NCBI GenBank assembly: GCA_027422505.1
Contig: JAPQWV010000123.1
Span: forward strand, 971,001 to 1,035,000
DNA from: Craterostigma plantagineum
Lineage: Eukaryota > Streptophyta > Magnoliopsida > Lamiales > Linderniaceae
Reading direction: 5' to 3'
Length of the DNA: 64,000 nt
Shown: positions 1 through 11,409 of the stretch, in pieces
Numbering within the stretch: position 1 is the stretch's first letter
How the letters are laid out: each line of letters begins with the position of its first letter
Program-made: the position numbers and the translations under genes
The notes under the pieces: generated by a model
Seen by the model: the letters and a program-made list of their open reading frames with translations, nothing else
Told to the model about the DNA's origin: nothing
Database searches by the model: none

Positions 1-222
1 AAAAAGGAATCGTAAAGGTTCCTACAAAATCATAATGGGTCCTAATTACATAGGAAGATGCGCAAGCGTGTCAAAACAAATCTATCTACTGGGCCTCCAC
101 AAGGTCGCATCCATGCACACACTTCCATCTCAAAAGCCCACGAAAGCTTTAAAAGTTGGCCTCGCCGTGAAAATGATCACGTACCGTGATCGCGGGGTCC
201 TACAACACATAAAAACGTGGAA

Positions 223-239
223 TGAGCTTATAAAGCTCA
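223..239 (-). other. Conserved LTR hairpin (copy A)
   Basis: TGAGCTT and AAGCTCA flank a three-base loop, giving a 7-bp stem. The same place in the solo LTR (14488-14504) has a different but still self-complementary stem. This suggests the structure, not the sequence, is kept. Confidence 0.5.
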
Positions 240-419
240 GTAAGTGAAAACCATGCATGAAATGCACGTGACCTAAATAGCGAAGGCATCCGCGCCAATG
301 CTATTTACTTCTCATATCCTTCCTGACCTTTCTCACATTCTTCTTGACTTTTCATAACATATTTGGGCCCTCGGCTTTCAATCTTACTATGCACCATATA
401 GAGCTCAAATCCCTAAGGG

Positions 420-625
420 TACAAGTGGCAGTACACACACTGGGAGGCTAAACCCGAGTACTCAATCTGTGCATGACCCTATAGTGCCTTTCAATCCCAA
501 TGCGGTACACACTGAGAGGCTACTAGTGCCTTTCAATCCCAATGTCGTCCCATTGAGAGGCTAACCCTGGCACACAGATTTCGTTTAACCCTAAGGCGCC
601 TTTCCATCCCAATGCGGTCTGACAC
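420..625. repeat. Short degenerate tandem repeat in LTR copy A
   Basis: The words CTTTCAATCCCAATG and GAGAGGCTA recur about three times at a spacing of roughly 55-65 bp. This is the counterpart of the CTCTAAAGCGACCTGAG repeat block in the solo LTR (13970-14370). No gene is supported here. Confidence 0.6.
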
Positions 626-1249
626 GCGGGCGCTTCTCACTGGTAGCTTACTACGAGGTCGCCAACACTCGAGGTTCCCTCGGTGCCGCTCATACCCTCG
701 AGTCGCATCCTCCAGGTTGCATCTCCCGCTACGGGGTATTCCCCCTACCTTTCGTGAATCAGGTAATTCGGCTTCGTGAATCGCCGTGGTAGCATAGAAG
801 AGCCGTGACTCATCATTGAGTCGACACAAATGCCTATATCGGCAATTATACATCGCTCTCAAGCGATCTTATACTCATGCACGCTATTTCCCTGACTCTC
901 ATACTAGTCGTGCGTGCACATGCTCATGCCATGAATATGCGTGCCATGTTCATATAATAATTTTCATCACATCAAATCACGTAAGTTACATAAGCAAGTA
1001 GTCGCATAAAATCATAAGAACACATAACACATAATTTCATGCACATAAAAATTATGTGTTGTAGTTGCGATTTCCACTTACCTGGTATCCTTAGCTATAT
1101 CGTACGGTAAATCGCTAACCTCCAAACCCTAAGTACAGAATCATACAAAATTAGGGTTTGTTAGTCTATTTACAGTTTCACTAAAATGGCTTAATTTAGA
1201 AAACCCTAGTTTCGATATTTATGGGTTGGCTTTGATTAAATTTCGAGAT

Positions 1250-2830
1250 AGGTTATAAGATGGATCTCGAGTCGCATGGATAACTAGGTCTTCGACCTTT
1301 GGACCCTATCTAATTAAATCTCGTAATGTTTGTCGAGTGATAACAATGTCGAGATATAAAATGTCGAGTGATAAATGTCGAGGCCCAAAATGTCGAGTTA
1401 TGTCTTAGTGGTTATACATAAAGATTTCGATATCAGATATAAGATAGATCTCGACATTAGTTGATAAATCTCGACACATTTGAGTTAAAATAGATCTCGA
1501 TATAGATTAGACATAAATGTCGAGCTCTTACATAGAATGTCGAGATATAGTATAGAATTTTGAAGTTGACATTTTAAACGGTGCCAAAGATCTTGATATT
1601 CAACTAAACAACAAATGTCGACATGTGATCTCGACATTTATTATTTGTGGATCTCGTCACTTGTCTTGGCATAAATCGGCATTATACATATAAAGGTTCG
1701 ATATAAATATTGAAAGTAGATTTTATATTATTCCTACCATACTATCATGATTTGAGATTTAATCAAAATTTCGACATAGTAATTTAAAGATGTCGAGATG
1801 TATGTTGAGCCTCTACACCAATTTTGAAATCAGCCTTAAAGCTAGGTTTCGACATTTTTCCAATCTTAATTTTTTTGACCTCGAGATTATTCCTGTAAAT
1901 ACTAATATAATTCCGAAACTTATCAATCTAAAAATCATACTGCTCGAAAACACCTTCTAATATGGAGTTCATCTAAATTTCGATCAAACCCTACTTTTCC
2001 AGAACAATATAAATACCATATAATTTAAAAACCTACGACTTGATAATTTATAAGATCATAAAATCGACTTTACTAATTTCTGTTAAGCATGATACTAACG
2101 CATAATTCAAATATATAAGTTAGGATCAAAACTTCATACCCCTCCTAGCTTAGAGAAATCTGCCTTCCGTTGCTTCTTTTGCTCCCAAGTTGTCGAGGGT
2201 TTTGTAGTCTTTGTTTGATGAAATAAAAATGTTCCCTTTTATTTCGAAAGTTAACGTGTGTAGATGAATAAATCACATCAACAGTTCAGTTAGTGCTTAT
2301 CTATATTTTGCGTGTGATAATAGGTAATTGACATCGACATTTAGTCGATCTTTACCTTGGTTAGATAATAAGCATTATTCTATTGTTACTTTAGTTCTTT
2401 CTTTCTAGCTAAAAGATCGAACTTTATCCTCAATCATTATCTGTTTCTCGAGGTTTATTTAGTTGTTTGAACACTTCCTATCGAAATTATAGATCTCGAT
2501 ATTTAGAGATTTCGAGTTTATATATCTTCTAGATTAATACCAAGATGTCGACATGAACATAGGTCTCGATATGTAAGTCGACATCATAACTATTTTCGAG
2601 ATATACATATATAAAGACCTTGAGATAGATTTCGATATTTTAACAAGGTCTCGACATAATATATACCAAATAGATTTCGACATGATATTCTAACTTAATA
2701 GCGGGGTTTCGAGCATTTCAAGCAAAAATGTCGAGATATTATATACAAATTTCAATATAAAGATCTCGACATCTTAAAACCTCATTTCAAAATTCTTTAA
2801 AAATCAAAGATCCCGAGATCCTATCAATTG
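1250..2830. repeat. TCGA-word-rich tract in LTR copy A
   Basis: AT-rich DNA sprinkled with dozens of variants of ATCTCGACAT and its reverse complement ATGTCGAGAT, spaced irregularly by about 15-40 bp in both orientations. The tract is densest at 1250-1890 and 2330-2830. The region 2830-3798 is plain AT-rich LTR sequence without a gene. Confidence 0.75.
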
Positions 2831-3798
2831 CTCATAAACTCGCACAGAATTTCATTTGACCGCAAGTTTCAAGTCTTCAATTCTTCACCCTATGCTAAAC
2901 GTCACCCTTATAATGATTCTAACCCATAATTCCTCCAACACCTCTTGTATCTTATAATTACTAGTTCTGTCCAAGAATCAAACCCAGAAACCCTAAAATC
3001 AGTAAATGACTTAAAATCGAAGTTTTCCTACAAACTATCATGTCTTAGAAAATGGATACACCCCAATTCGAGTTTTCCCTTCTTGTTCTTTAATCTTAAG
3101 CTTTGAAAGGGACTTATACACGCATATACCGTATATAATAAATAATAAATAAGAAAAATATACCTCTTCCTGGTGTTGAATTCGATCGGTATTATGTGAG
3201 AGATCTTCCTTTCTTCGTAACTTAGCTATCCTTTTATTTGTTCTTTATTGACTTCAGGTTATTATTCAACGAGCTTATTGACTTATAGATAAACATAAGG
3301 TTACCAAAAGTATGTCTGATGGGACATGGGATGACGTTAATTCCCTCAAGGTTAAGTAACTAATAGTTATCTCCTTTACTTGGGTCTAAAATAAATATAA
3401 CCCAATCATATTTTATATCATGGCCCAAATCTTCAATCTTATTATTATTATTATCATTATTCCAATTTTCTTATTTCTAATTCTATAATAATTTCTCCTA
3501 CCAAGTTAGTTATTCTAGTAGCACATAAGTCCATATAGGATTACATTACATAGACACATAAGTCATTTATCATGAAATCACGTAAGCATGTATATATTGC
3601 CGTAACGCATATATCATGTAATTCACATAACACACAAGTCACGTAAAGCACTAAAATAATAATACATTTATTACAAAATAATTTGTGTGCCATAATTATT
3701 TACCCATCTTAATATCTTTCTCTAATAAATCTAACGAAATTTATGGTCTACTACTAATTAAATCGTAAATCCCGTAATTAAATTTTACGGGTATTACA

Positions 3799-5394
3799 CA
3801 TACCCTCGAGTCGCATCCTCTAGGTTGCATCTCCCGCTACGGGGTATTCCCCTACCTTTTGTGAATCAGGTAATTCGGCTTCGTGAATCGCCGTGGTAGC
3901 ATAGAAGCGCCGTGACTCATCATTGAGTCGACACAAATGCCTATATCGGCAAATATACATCGCTCTCAAGCGATCTTATACTCATGCACGCTATTTCTCT
4001 GATTCTCATACTAGGCGTGCGTGCATATGCTCGTGCCATGAATCATGTAAACATGCGTACAATATTCATAGAATAATTTACTTCACATAAAAATCACGTA
4101 AATTTATGCCATATAGAAATCATAGAAGTCACAAAAATCATGAAAGACACATAGACACATAATTTCATACACATATAATCATGTGTTGTAGTTGCGATTT
4201 TCACTTACCTGGTATCCTTAGCTATTAAATTTATTACGGTATGTCGCTAACCTTCGAACCCTGAATATTGAAACATATAAAATTAGGGTTTGTTAGTCTA
4301 ATTATAATTTCATAACTTGAAAACCCTAATTTTGACTTTTACGGGTTTTGAAATAGATCTCTACATGGGTTAAATGGATTTCGACATGTTGGAATTAAAT
4401 CTCAAGCTTGGGTTTAGATATAAATCTCGACCACGTATATATGTAAGGATTTCGATATGTGTCTTTGAAATTATATTTCGATATTGTAATCCTAGAATCT
4501 CGAAATATCATATGCAAGAACGAGATGTTTTTCGACATTGTAAAATGTCGACATATGGTTATAGCTAAGATCTCGAGGTTATACAAAGATTTCGACATAG
4601 CTATTAAAGATAGACCTCGACATTTGATTAGATCATAAAATACTTGGAGAGGAATATCGATATTATAAGTAATATGTCGAGGTGTGTATTTCGATATTGT
4701 AGCAAGATTTCAATATTAATCAGTACATATGGATCTCGAGATATCTATCTCGCCATGTTTGAGATTAATCTCAATCATGAACTCGACATCCTATACAACA
4801 ATTTTAAAGTCGATATAACATGAATTTCGACATAAGTCTCGAGATCAATCTCGAGCTTGGTTACGAATTTCTACTAAATATGAACCTCGAGTTTTATTTC
4901 GAGATTCTTTACACATTTCGAAATTACTATAAGAGCTTAAATCTTGACATGAAGTTCGAGATTCATAATCTGGCAATTCATATTACCACTTGATAAATCA
5001 TCTAAACCTTCGATCAAATCTAATTTCCTTGAAGAATAACTGGAATATCATTAGGGTTTCATGGCTGGAAACGTTTTCGAACTTTCGTTATTTAAAGCTT
5101 ATAAAAACCTAGTATTATCCAAAACGTTATTCTAGTAATTTCTTATGCATAGTAATGAATGAAGCAGATTAAAAATCAACATAAGTCCATACCTTTCCAG
5201 ATTTAGCTCAAGTCTCGTTCTCCTTTCGTTTTTAAGTTTTCGATGGTGGTTTGCAACTGAATTTCGTTTCCTCCTTTTCTCATGCTAAGTTTTCATAAGT
5301 TTATCTTCTCGATATGAATAAGTTCAACTCTTATTTACTATAACTATTCCTTGCGTGTTGAAATTGCCTAATGACGTTAGTTTTTACTTTATCA
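3799..5394 (-). mobile_element. Large LTR, copy B, left segment
   Basis: Homologous to 691-2300 of copy A (CATACCCTCGAG word, TACCTGGTATCCTTAGCTAT, AAATTAGGGTTTGTTAGTCTA, then TCGA-rich sequence). The CACTA transposon at 5395-9749 splits this copy, and 5392-5394 (TCA) is the left target duplication. No coding sequence was found. Confidence 0.7.
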
Positions 5395-5405
5395 CACTAG
5401 TACAG
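5395..5405 (+). repeat. CACTA left terminal inverted repeat
   Basis: CACTAGTACAG, an exact inverted match of the right end at 9739-9749. Confidence 0.93.
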
Positions 5406-5428
5406 AAGATAGAATAGGCTACGCCACT

Positions 5429-5755
5429 ATAGGCGTCTGTTGTAAACAACAGACGCCTATCGTCAGAAATTTTGACTTTGGGCGACTGTTGTTACGTAAC
5501 AGTCGCCAATTCCGTCCTACTTTTTTTGATTTTTTTTATTTCAGTATTTGGCGACTGTTACTGCAACAACAGTCGCCCATGATTCGCAATTGGCGACTGT
5601 TTATTTTTTAACAGTCCATGTCCATTTATTTAATTTTTTTTAATATTTTTCGTTGATTTTCTTTTTTTTTTAACTTTTGGCGACTGTTTCTTTCTTAACA
5701 GTCGCCCATGTCCATTATTGGCGACTGTTACGTTCTACAACAGTCGCCGATACTG
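5429..5755. repeat. CACTA left subterminal hairpin repeats
   Basis: About six units, mostly GGCGACTGTT, a short spacer, then AACAGTCGCC. The outermost (5429-5460) is a variant with a 14-bp perfect stem (ATAGGCGTCTGTTG) and a 4-base loop. In CACTA elements subterminal repeats bind the element's own protein; here each unit is itself palindromic. Confidence 0.85.
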
Positions 5756-5769
5756 TTAAAATTAAAACC

Positions 5770-6205
5770 CACGAACAGACTCATCACTGCCCCATCGAAC
5801 TCACAGCCCCATCACACAGCCCCATCGAACTCATCATAGCTCCAGCCGCCGTGCCTCGCCTGACCAGCCCAGCCCGTCGCAGCCCAGCCCGTCGCAGCCC
5901 CGCCCGTCGCTGCCCCGCCCGTCGCAGCCACGCCTCGCAGCCCGTTCCTGCTTGGCCCGCGCCACCACTCGCAGCCCAGCCCACGTTCGTCGTGCCCTCG
6001 CCGTCGCCGCCCACGTTCGTCGTGCCCTCACCGCTCGTTGTCGCCGCCGCCCCTCACCAGCCGCCTCATAGCCGCGCCGCACCCACCACTCGCGCCCACC
6101 AGTAGCTGTCGCCGCGCCGCAAAACTTGCCGCCCCACCTCGCCGGGAGACCTCGCCGCCCCACGTCGCCGCCCCGCCCCTCTCAGCCGCCGCCGCAGGCC
6201 CAATT
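5770..6205. repeat. GC-rich low-complexity leader of the CACTA element
   Basis: Imperfect iterations of CAGCCCAGCCCGTCG and related CCGTCGCCGCC words. Open frames exist on both strands here, but they encode only Pro/Ala/Arg-rich low complexity. I treat the stretch as untranslated leader or captured DNA. From 6206 to 6584 there is AT-rich sequence with no recognisable feature; a GT at about 6211 could be a leader-intron donor. Confidence 0.5.
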
Positions 6206-6584
6206 TAACAGGTAGTATATTTTTTTGTAACCCTAATTTATTAATTTGGGGAATTTAGGTATGTTTTCGATTTCGGTTTCATATTGTGATTTAATGTTCG
6301 ATTAATGTCCCACACTATGTTAGAAAATCATAATTGTTAAAAAGGAAAAGAAATTGAAACCCGACCCGATGGGTTCGATTGCCGGGTACCCTAGATTTTT
6401 GTGCTTGGATAGGTATTTTTGTGCTTCGTATTTGTTTGAAATTGCCTATGATTTGTGAATTTCGTTAAGCTTAGATATGTTCAAGGTTTGCTCATTTAGA
6501 GGAAAACCTTGAATGGTCCCCTGGGACCGTTCTTAAACGTTCACTATCGCTTTACGATATAAATTTATTTGTTATCTAACTTCG

Positions 6585-7895
6585 GTGGTTGAGATGGATC
6601 GGGTTTGGATGTCTAGTAAGCGAACAACGGCCGAATATTTGAATGGTGTAGAAGAGTTTATGAATTGTGCAGAGCAAAATCGTAGAAAAAAGAGGCAATA
6701 CAAGATTTCATGTCCTTGTCGTAATTGTATTAACACAAAGTGGTGGAATAGTGAGATTGTTAGGGATCATCTGATAGTCTCGGGTTTTAAACCTGGTTAT
6801 ACAAATTGGATATGGCACGGTGAGTCTGTAGCTGGTCGGGTGGATGAAGGATCTAGTACAAGAGTGCAAGACGAGGCAGATGTAGATGTTTTAGCTGATA
6901 GTTATTCATCTGATAATGATCGTATTGAGGACATGCTCCGTGATGTTCAAGAGGATTTCGATGAACGTCCTCCCATATTTGACAGTCTGCTTAGGGACAA
7001 CAATATCCCCTTGTACAACGGATGTTCTTAATATACAAAATTGTCTGCTGTGTTCAAATTGTTGAACATTAAGGCTAAATTTGGGATTTCGGATAAATGT
7101 TTCTCAACACTCTTAGAAACACTTGCCGATATGCTTCCCGATGGGAATGAACTTCCGGTGTCAACTTACGATGCAAAGAAGTTGTTGTGCCCTTTGAACT
7201 TGCAGTACGAAAGAATACATGCGTGTCCCAACGACTGTGTGCTATATAGTGGCGAGTATGAATCGGCTGATAAATGTCCGACATGTGACACTTGGCGTTA
7301 CAAACGAAAGGATGAAGTCGGTGGGGCTCCTGCTAAGGTTCTATGGTGTTTGCCGATAATACCTAGATTTAAGCGAATGTTCTCCAACGCCAATGATGCT
7401 AAAATGCTAAGATGGCATGATGAAGAAAGGAAAAAGGACGAAAAATTGAGACATCCAGCAGATTCTCCTCATGGAGGAACATTGATTCGTTGTTTCCGAC
7501 ATTTGGAAATGATGCACGGAATTTAAGACTTCGGCTTTGTACCGATGGGATAAACCCGTTCGGGGATTTGAGCAGCCGTCACAGCACTTGGCCGGTGCTG
7601 CTTTGTATATACAACCTCCCTCCCTGGCTTTCGATGAAAAGAAAGCATATCATGCTTTCGGGTCTAATATCTGGTCCGAAACAACCTGGTAATGACATTG
7701 ACGTATACTTGACTCCGTTAATTGAGGATCTAAAAATACTGTGGTTTGAAGGCGTCGAGGTGTACGATGCATACGTGAAATCAAGATTTACGCTTCAGGT
7801 TATGATATTTTGTACCATAAATGATTTTCCAGCTTACGGGAATTTGTCTGGCTATAGTACAGTGGCCCCACGATATGACATTATCGTCAAATGCG
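6585..7895 (+). pseudogene. TNP2-type CACTA transposase, broken and incomplete
   Basis: The first section has the N-terminal domain typical of plant CACTA transposases (MDRVWMSSKRTT start at 6594, then a CPCRNC cysteine motif and a WIWHGE segment). After an in-frame TAA at 7029-7031 the same frame continues into the TNP2 domain (CPNDCVLY, CPTCDTWRYKR, HPADSP). One base appears lost near 7470, and the domain continues in another frame (TDGINPFG, YNLPPWLSMKRK, GPKQPGNDIDVYL, TINDFPAYGNLSG). The rest of the TNP2 domain is missing: the sequence passes at about 7895 into an intron-like stretch and then the Ulp1-like gene. A full TNP2 protein is several hundred residues longer, so this gene should be non-functional. 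Confidence 0.88.
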
Positions 7896-7954
7896 GTATG
7901 TAAATAAATATGTAAATTTAATCAGTAATAATTAATTTGTATTTTCCTATGTAG

Positions 7955-9152
7955 GCTCCTATGCCGACATTAGGGAATTCTTCATTGGAGTCTAGCACTG
8001 TCTGGCGCAATGACGATATTGCAGGTCTAGGGAAGTATTGTCGGTATGTATTCGATGTCATCACATCTCGGATTGATCGTTCTTTTGTATTCTCTATGAG
8101 AGATGTGTACTACAATCCGGGAGAAGAGTCGTTAGATACTGGCATCGACATCACCGATATTGAGCACTTATTGAAGGGCGAGAGTTTGGATTCCAGCGTC
8201 ATTCAACTTTTCTTGAGGTAGCTTCATTTATTTTTAGTTTAAATTTAACGTTAAATTTTATTGACCGTCGTCCATTAATTGTAGGTATCTTCGTTTGGAA
8301 TTGGCGCCGGAGATTGCGTGCTTCAACCCTAATAGGTTAAGCTTGATGAACACGAACCCCTCGGAAGTCGAATATATGACTACAGTTTTTAAAAATAACT
8401 CATCGACGTACTTCTTCGCGCCTTACTGTGAAGGGTAAATATAATATTTGCTTTATTATTTTATATTTAAAGTTTTTTACATAGTATGTTTTGTTGTATT
8501 TATAGTGATCATTGGATACTGTTCGTCATCCATTATGCCGCGAACACTGTATATGTTTTCGATTCGCTGGCACCTAAGGTTGGGGTTATAAAGATTGGAA
8601 TTCGTGATCACGTGAACAAGTAAGTGCAATATAAACGAACAACATGGTATACTTTTATTTTATAGATGCTTCTAATATATACTTTTGAATTTCAGTGCAT
8701 TGAAGATTTCTAACATGGTGCCTCAAGTTATGAAGAAGTCTTCCTCTACTACTTGGAAAGCATGCAAGGTTCGCAACTCTTTTGAGCAATTTCTATTAAA
8801 ATTATAACGATTAGGTTATAATAAGATATTTGTTTAAACTTAGTGCCCACGCCAACCAGGTGATAGTCAACTATGTGGAAACTTCGTCATGCGCTACATG
8901 TACGACATTGCGATAAATATCGGCTATCAAACTCAAAATCTATCAAAGGTACGATAAAGTTGAAGCTTTGATATCAAATATATTTATTTGTAACGTTTAT
9001 GAATCGTGTTCATATTTTAGGAATTGGAGCACGCTGTCTACGTCGAAGAGACGCATGAAGAAATTCGAGAGTTGTGGGCGAAACACTTCATTGAAGTATG
9101 TCTGCAACAAAGCACATCGTTTTGGGTGAAGACTTTGAACATTGTTATGTAA
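7955..9152 (+). CDS. Ulp1-like (C48) cysteine protease carried by the CACTA element
   Basis: Exons read as 7955-8217, 8285-8434, 8506-8619, 8696-8768, 8844-8948 and 9021-9152. Every intron between these six exons has GT and AG ends, and the frame is kept throughout: from the ATG at 7961 to the TAA at 9150-9152 it gives 276 residues. Catalytic residues of the Ulp1/SENP family are in order: His in DHW (8510-8512), Asp in FDSL (8561-8563), Gln in RQPGD (8853-8855) and Cys in QLCGN (8874-8876). Family members cleave SUMO-type conjugates; plant CACTA and Mutator elements often carry such domains, with unknown role. The upstream transposase frame does not join cleanly to 7955, so the true start is uncertain. 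A longer fusion protein before decay is possible. Confidence 0.8.
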
Positions 9153-9343
9153 TTTCTCACTTGAGACTTAGGTTGTTTTGTGATTATGTTATTGACATGT
9201 TTATGATTTTATTGAGTTGAACTTTCTTGTGTGTGTCGTATATCATTGAGCCTTATTTATTTTGGGATTGTCGGGCTGTTTATTATATATACAGGTTTTG
9301 GGTATTAGAAAACAAATAGTATATTTAAAAAATTAAATTACCA

Positions 9344-9730
9344 ATTGGCGACTGTTCCAAACAAGGGTCGCCAATCCTGTCGACTACGGACGACTGTTTA
9401 AAGGAAACAGTCGCCAATTCTGTCGACAATCGGCGACTGTTATGAGCTCAACAGTCGCCAATACCACGATTATGGGTGACTGTTGTGAGACTAACAGTCG
9501 CCCATACCTCGTTTATTTAATATTTTTTTAGTTTTTATGGGCGACTGTTATAAGAAGCAACAGTCGCCAATACCTCGATTATTGGCGACTGTTAGGGAAC
9601 AACAGTCGCCAATACCTCGATTATTTGCGACGCTTAACAACAGACGCCAATGGCCATGGGTATGTGCGTCGGTGTCGTCGGCGACCCCGAGAAACAGTCG
9701 CCCATACTTAATAACAACAGTTTCGCCAAA
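9344..9730. repeat. CACTA right subterminal hairpin repeats
   Basis: About eight or nine units of the same GGCGACTGTT...AACAGTCGCC design as at the left end, some decayed (for example GGGTCGCC, GACGCTT). The open frames on both strands at 9537-9776 are only translations of these repeats. Between the protease stop and 9340 no feature is seen. Confidence 0.83.
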
Positions 9731-9738
9731 AGTCAGTA

Positions 9739-9749
9739 CTGTACTAGTG
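9739..9749 (-). repeat. CACTA right terminal inverted repeat
   Basis: CTGTACTAGTG, complementary to 5395-5405. The TCA duplication follows at 9750-9752. Confidence 0.93.
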
Positions 9750-9752
9750 TCA

Positions 9753-10559
9753 GTGCTTATTTGTTTTCTCAAGTAACATTCTTATAATATTATCATATTA
9801 TGCACCTTTCCCTATAGCTATGAAATCGGACTTCTAGAATTTCAGCTCCTCATGTCTCGACATTCTTTGATCTCGAGCTTTCTAATTTTGGTCTCAATGA
9901 TTTCGATGTCCTAGGATTTCGAGTTCCTCCTAATTTAGTCTTCAAAGTTTCGAGGCTTAGTAATCTTGATTTCTAATAATTTCAAGCTTAGAGATCTCGA
10001 GTTTTAAAAGTCTCGAGATCTTATTGTATAGACGTTACTATCTCTCACTCTCTCAAACTCAATGATTTCGAAACTTAAGAATTTAAATGTTGAAGGATCT
10101 CGAGCTTCTACCATTTAATAACATCCTTACCCATTTTCATCCCAACACTTGGGCTATAATTATATAGTAATATGGCCCAATCATATCATGGCCCAAATCG
10201 TTAATTTTATTATTACTATCATGATTCAAATTGCTTATCACTAATTTATTAATAATTTTTCCTATCAAGTTAGTTATTCTAGTACCACATAAGTCCATAG
10301 GACTATATCACATAGATACATAAGTCATTTAGCATGTATATATTGTCGTAACGCATATATCATGTAATTCACATAACACACATGTCATGTAAAGTATTAA
10401 AAATAAATAAATACTTTTGTTTCCCAATTAATCTGTGTGTTACAACTAAGTCTCATATAAGCTAACCTTTTTATTTAGTTAATCCGATAAAATCTCAACT
10501 TAATTACTTTCACTATAATTATATTGTAAATCCCGTATATAGATTTTACGGGTATTACA
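9753..10559 (-). mobile_element. Large LTR, copy B, right segment
   Basis: Continues copy B after the CACTA insertion. It contains TCGA words at 9840-10120, then a stretch matching 3361-3798 of copy A (CAAGTTAGTTATTCTAGTA, CATAAGTCCATA, GTAACGCATATATCATGTAA). It ends in ACGGGTATTACA at 10559, the complement of TGTAATACCCG. Beyond it lies copia sequence, so this LTR landed at the 3' side of the copia element. Confidence 0.7.
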
Positions 10560-10573
10560 TTTAGTATTACTAT

Positions 10574-10672
10574 ATTATTATTTAAAAATGAAATATTTCA
10601 TGCAAGATATAGCAGTTTTACGGGTTCATGAAAGATTTCACTTGGGGTATTATTATTTAAAAATGAAATATT
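10574..10672. repeat. 24-bp direct repeat downstream of copia pol
   Basis: The word ATTATTATTTAAAAATGAAA plus ATATT-type extension occurs at 10574-10597 and again exactly at 10649-10672, offset 75 bp. It lies between the pol stop and LTR copy B. It may belong to the copia 3' region; no polypurine tract or copia LTR is recognised. Confidence 0.6.
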
Positions 10673-10689
10673 ACCACATAGTGCACAAA

Positions 10690-11409
10690 TTACGGAAGGT
10701 TCAACATGCCTAATTTTCCGACAAGGACTTGGAACCGTATTTCATTCAATGCCTTGGTGAAAATGTCAGCTAGTTGATATTCCGTGTTCACAAAATACAT
10801 GTCAATGGTGCCTTTTTCTACGTGATCTTTGATGAAGTGATATCGTATGCCTATGTATTTTGTGCGTGAGTGGTGAACAGGATTGCACGTAATCGCAATG
10901 GCACTTTGGCTATCGCTATAAATGGGTATATTAGTTAGATTGTACCCATAATCATGAAGCTGAGTCCGCATCCACAACATCTGCGAGCAACATTTGGCGG
11001 GCGCAACATATTCTGCTTCAGCCGTCGATGTTGAAACGCAGTTCTGCTTTTTGGATGACCAGCAAACCAGCTTTTTGCCCAGAAATTGAGCGCCACCGGA
11101 TGTGCTTTTCCTGTCCATTCCGCAACCTGCATTGTCGGCGTCAGTGTAGCCAATTAGTTTGAAATTCGTACCTTTAGGATACCACAATCCTAAGGTAGAT
11201 GTGCCCTTGTGGTAGCGCAAGATTCGCTTCACCGCAAGCATGTGAGATTCCTTAGGTTCAGCTTGAAAACGGGCGCATAAACAGGTGGCAAACATGATGT
11301 CCAGCTGGCTTGATGTGAGATATAGAAGAGACCCAATGATGCTCCGATAAAGGGTGATGTCGACCGTTTTTCCAGTGGGATCAGCGTCCAACTTGCAGCT
11401 TGGTGACAT
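10690..11409 (-). pseudogene. pol: Ty1/copia pol, C-terminal part with RNase H
   Basis: An open stretch of 239 codons encodes the end of a copia polyprotein: RSIIGSLLYLT at the end of the reverse transcriptase, then RNase H with GYTDADNAGC, STAEAEYVA and IYSDSQSAIAI (the Asp, Glu and Asp of the active site all present) and the C-terminal ADIFTKAL motif. The stop after MLNLP matches a normal copia end. The methionine at 11409 is only the first Met after upstream damage, not a real start. This domain looks intact, but the gene as a whole is dead. Confidence 0.9.

Larger units (their letters stand above)
1..3798 (-). mobile_element. Large LTR, copy A (its far end lies left of the window)
   Basis: Reads on the minus strand from a TGTAATACCCGTAAAAT-type terminus at 3798 towards position 1. 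It matches copy B with an offset of 3108 bp (691 here equals 3799 there). It shares with the solo LTR at 12002-14803 the terminus, a TCGA-word-rich middle, a short tandem repeat block and a hairpin followed by a TGTGTTGTAGG-like word. No coding region was found. By comparison with the solo LTR its other end should lie just left of position 1, making it about 3.8 kb. The abrupt junction at 3798/3799 with the interior of copy B is best explained by insertion of A into B. A tandem duplication is the alternative. Confidence 0.65.
5395..9749 (+). mobile_element. CACTA (En/Spm-type) DNA transposon
   Basis: The ends are perfect 11-bp inverted repeats (CACTAGTACAG at 5395-5405, its complement at 9739-9749). 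They are flanked by a 3-bp duplication TCA at 5392-5394 and 9750-9752, as is normal for this superfamily. Hairpin-forming subterminal repeats of GGCGACTGTT lie at both ends. Inside are a TNP2-type transposase gene broken by a stop and a frameshift, and a Ulp1-like protease gene. The element is inserted in LTR copy B, whose sequence resumes at 9753. With the transposase broken, it could move only with an enzyme supplied from elsewhere (inference). Confidence 0.93.

Noticed and set aside
533..1001. Open frames of 109 and 61 codons.
   Set aside because: They lie in LTR copy A, have no recognisable domain, and their counterpart at 3799-4090 does not keep the frame.
1250..2830. CRISPR-like or satellite interpretation of the recurring TCGA words.
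   Set aside because: No fixed-length repeat or spacer, words vary and occur in both orientations; the tract is embedded in LTRs.
5677..6163. Overlapping Pro/Ala/Arg-rich open frames on both strands.
   Set aside because: GC-rich simple-sequence leader of the CACTA element; overlapping open frames on both strands are a composition effect.
6360..6400. Possible tRNA because of GGGTTCGATTGCC.
   Set aside because: The T-arm-like word stands alone; no acceptor, D or anticodon arms can be paired around it.
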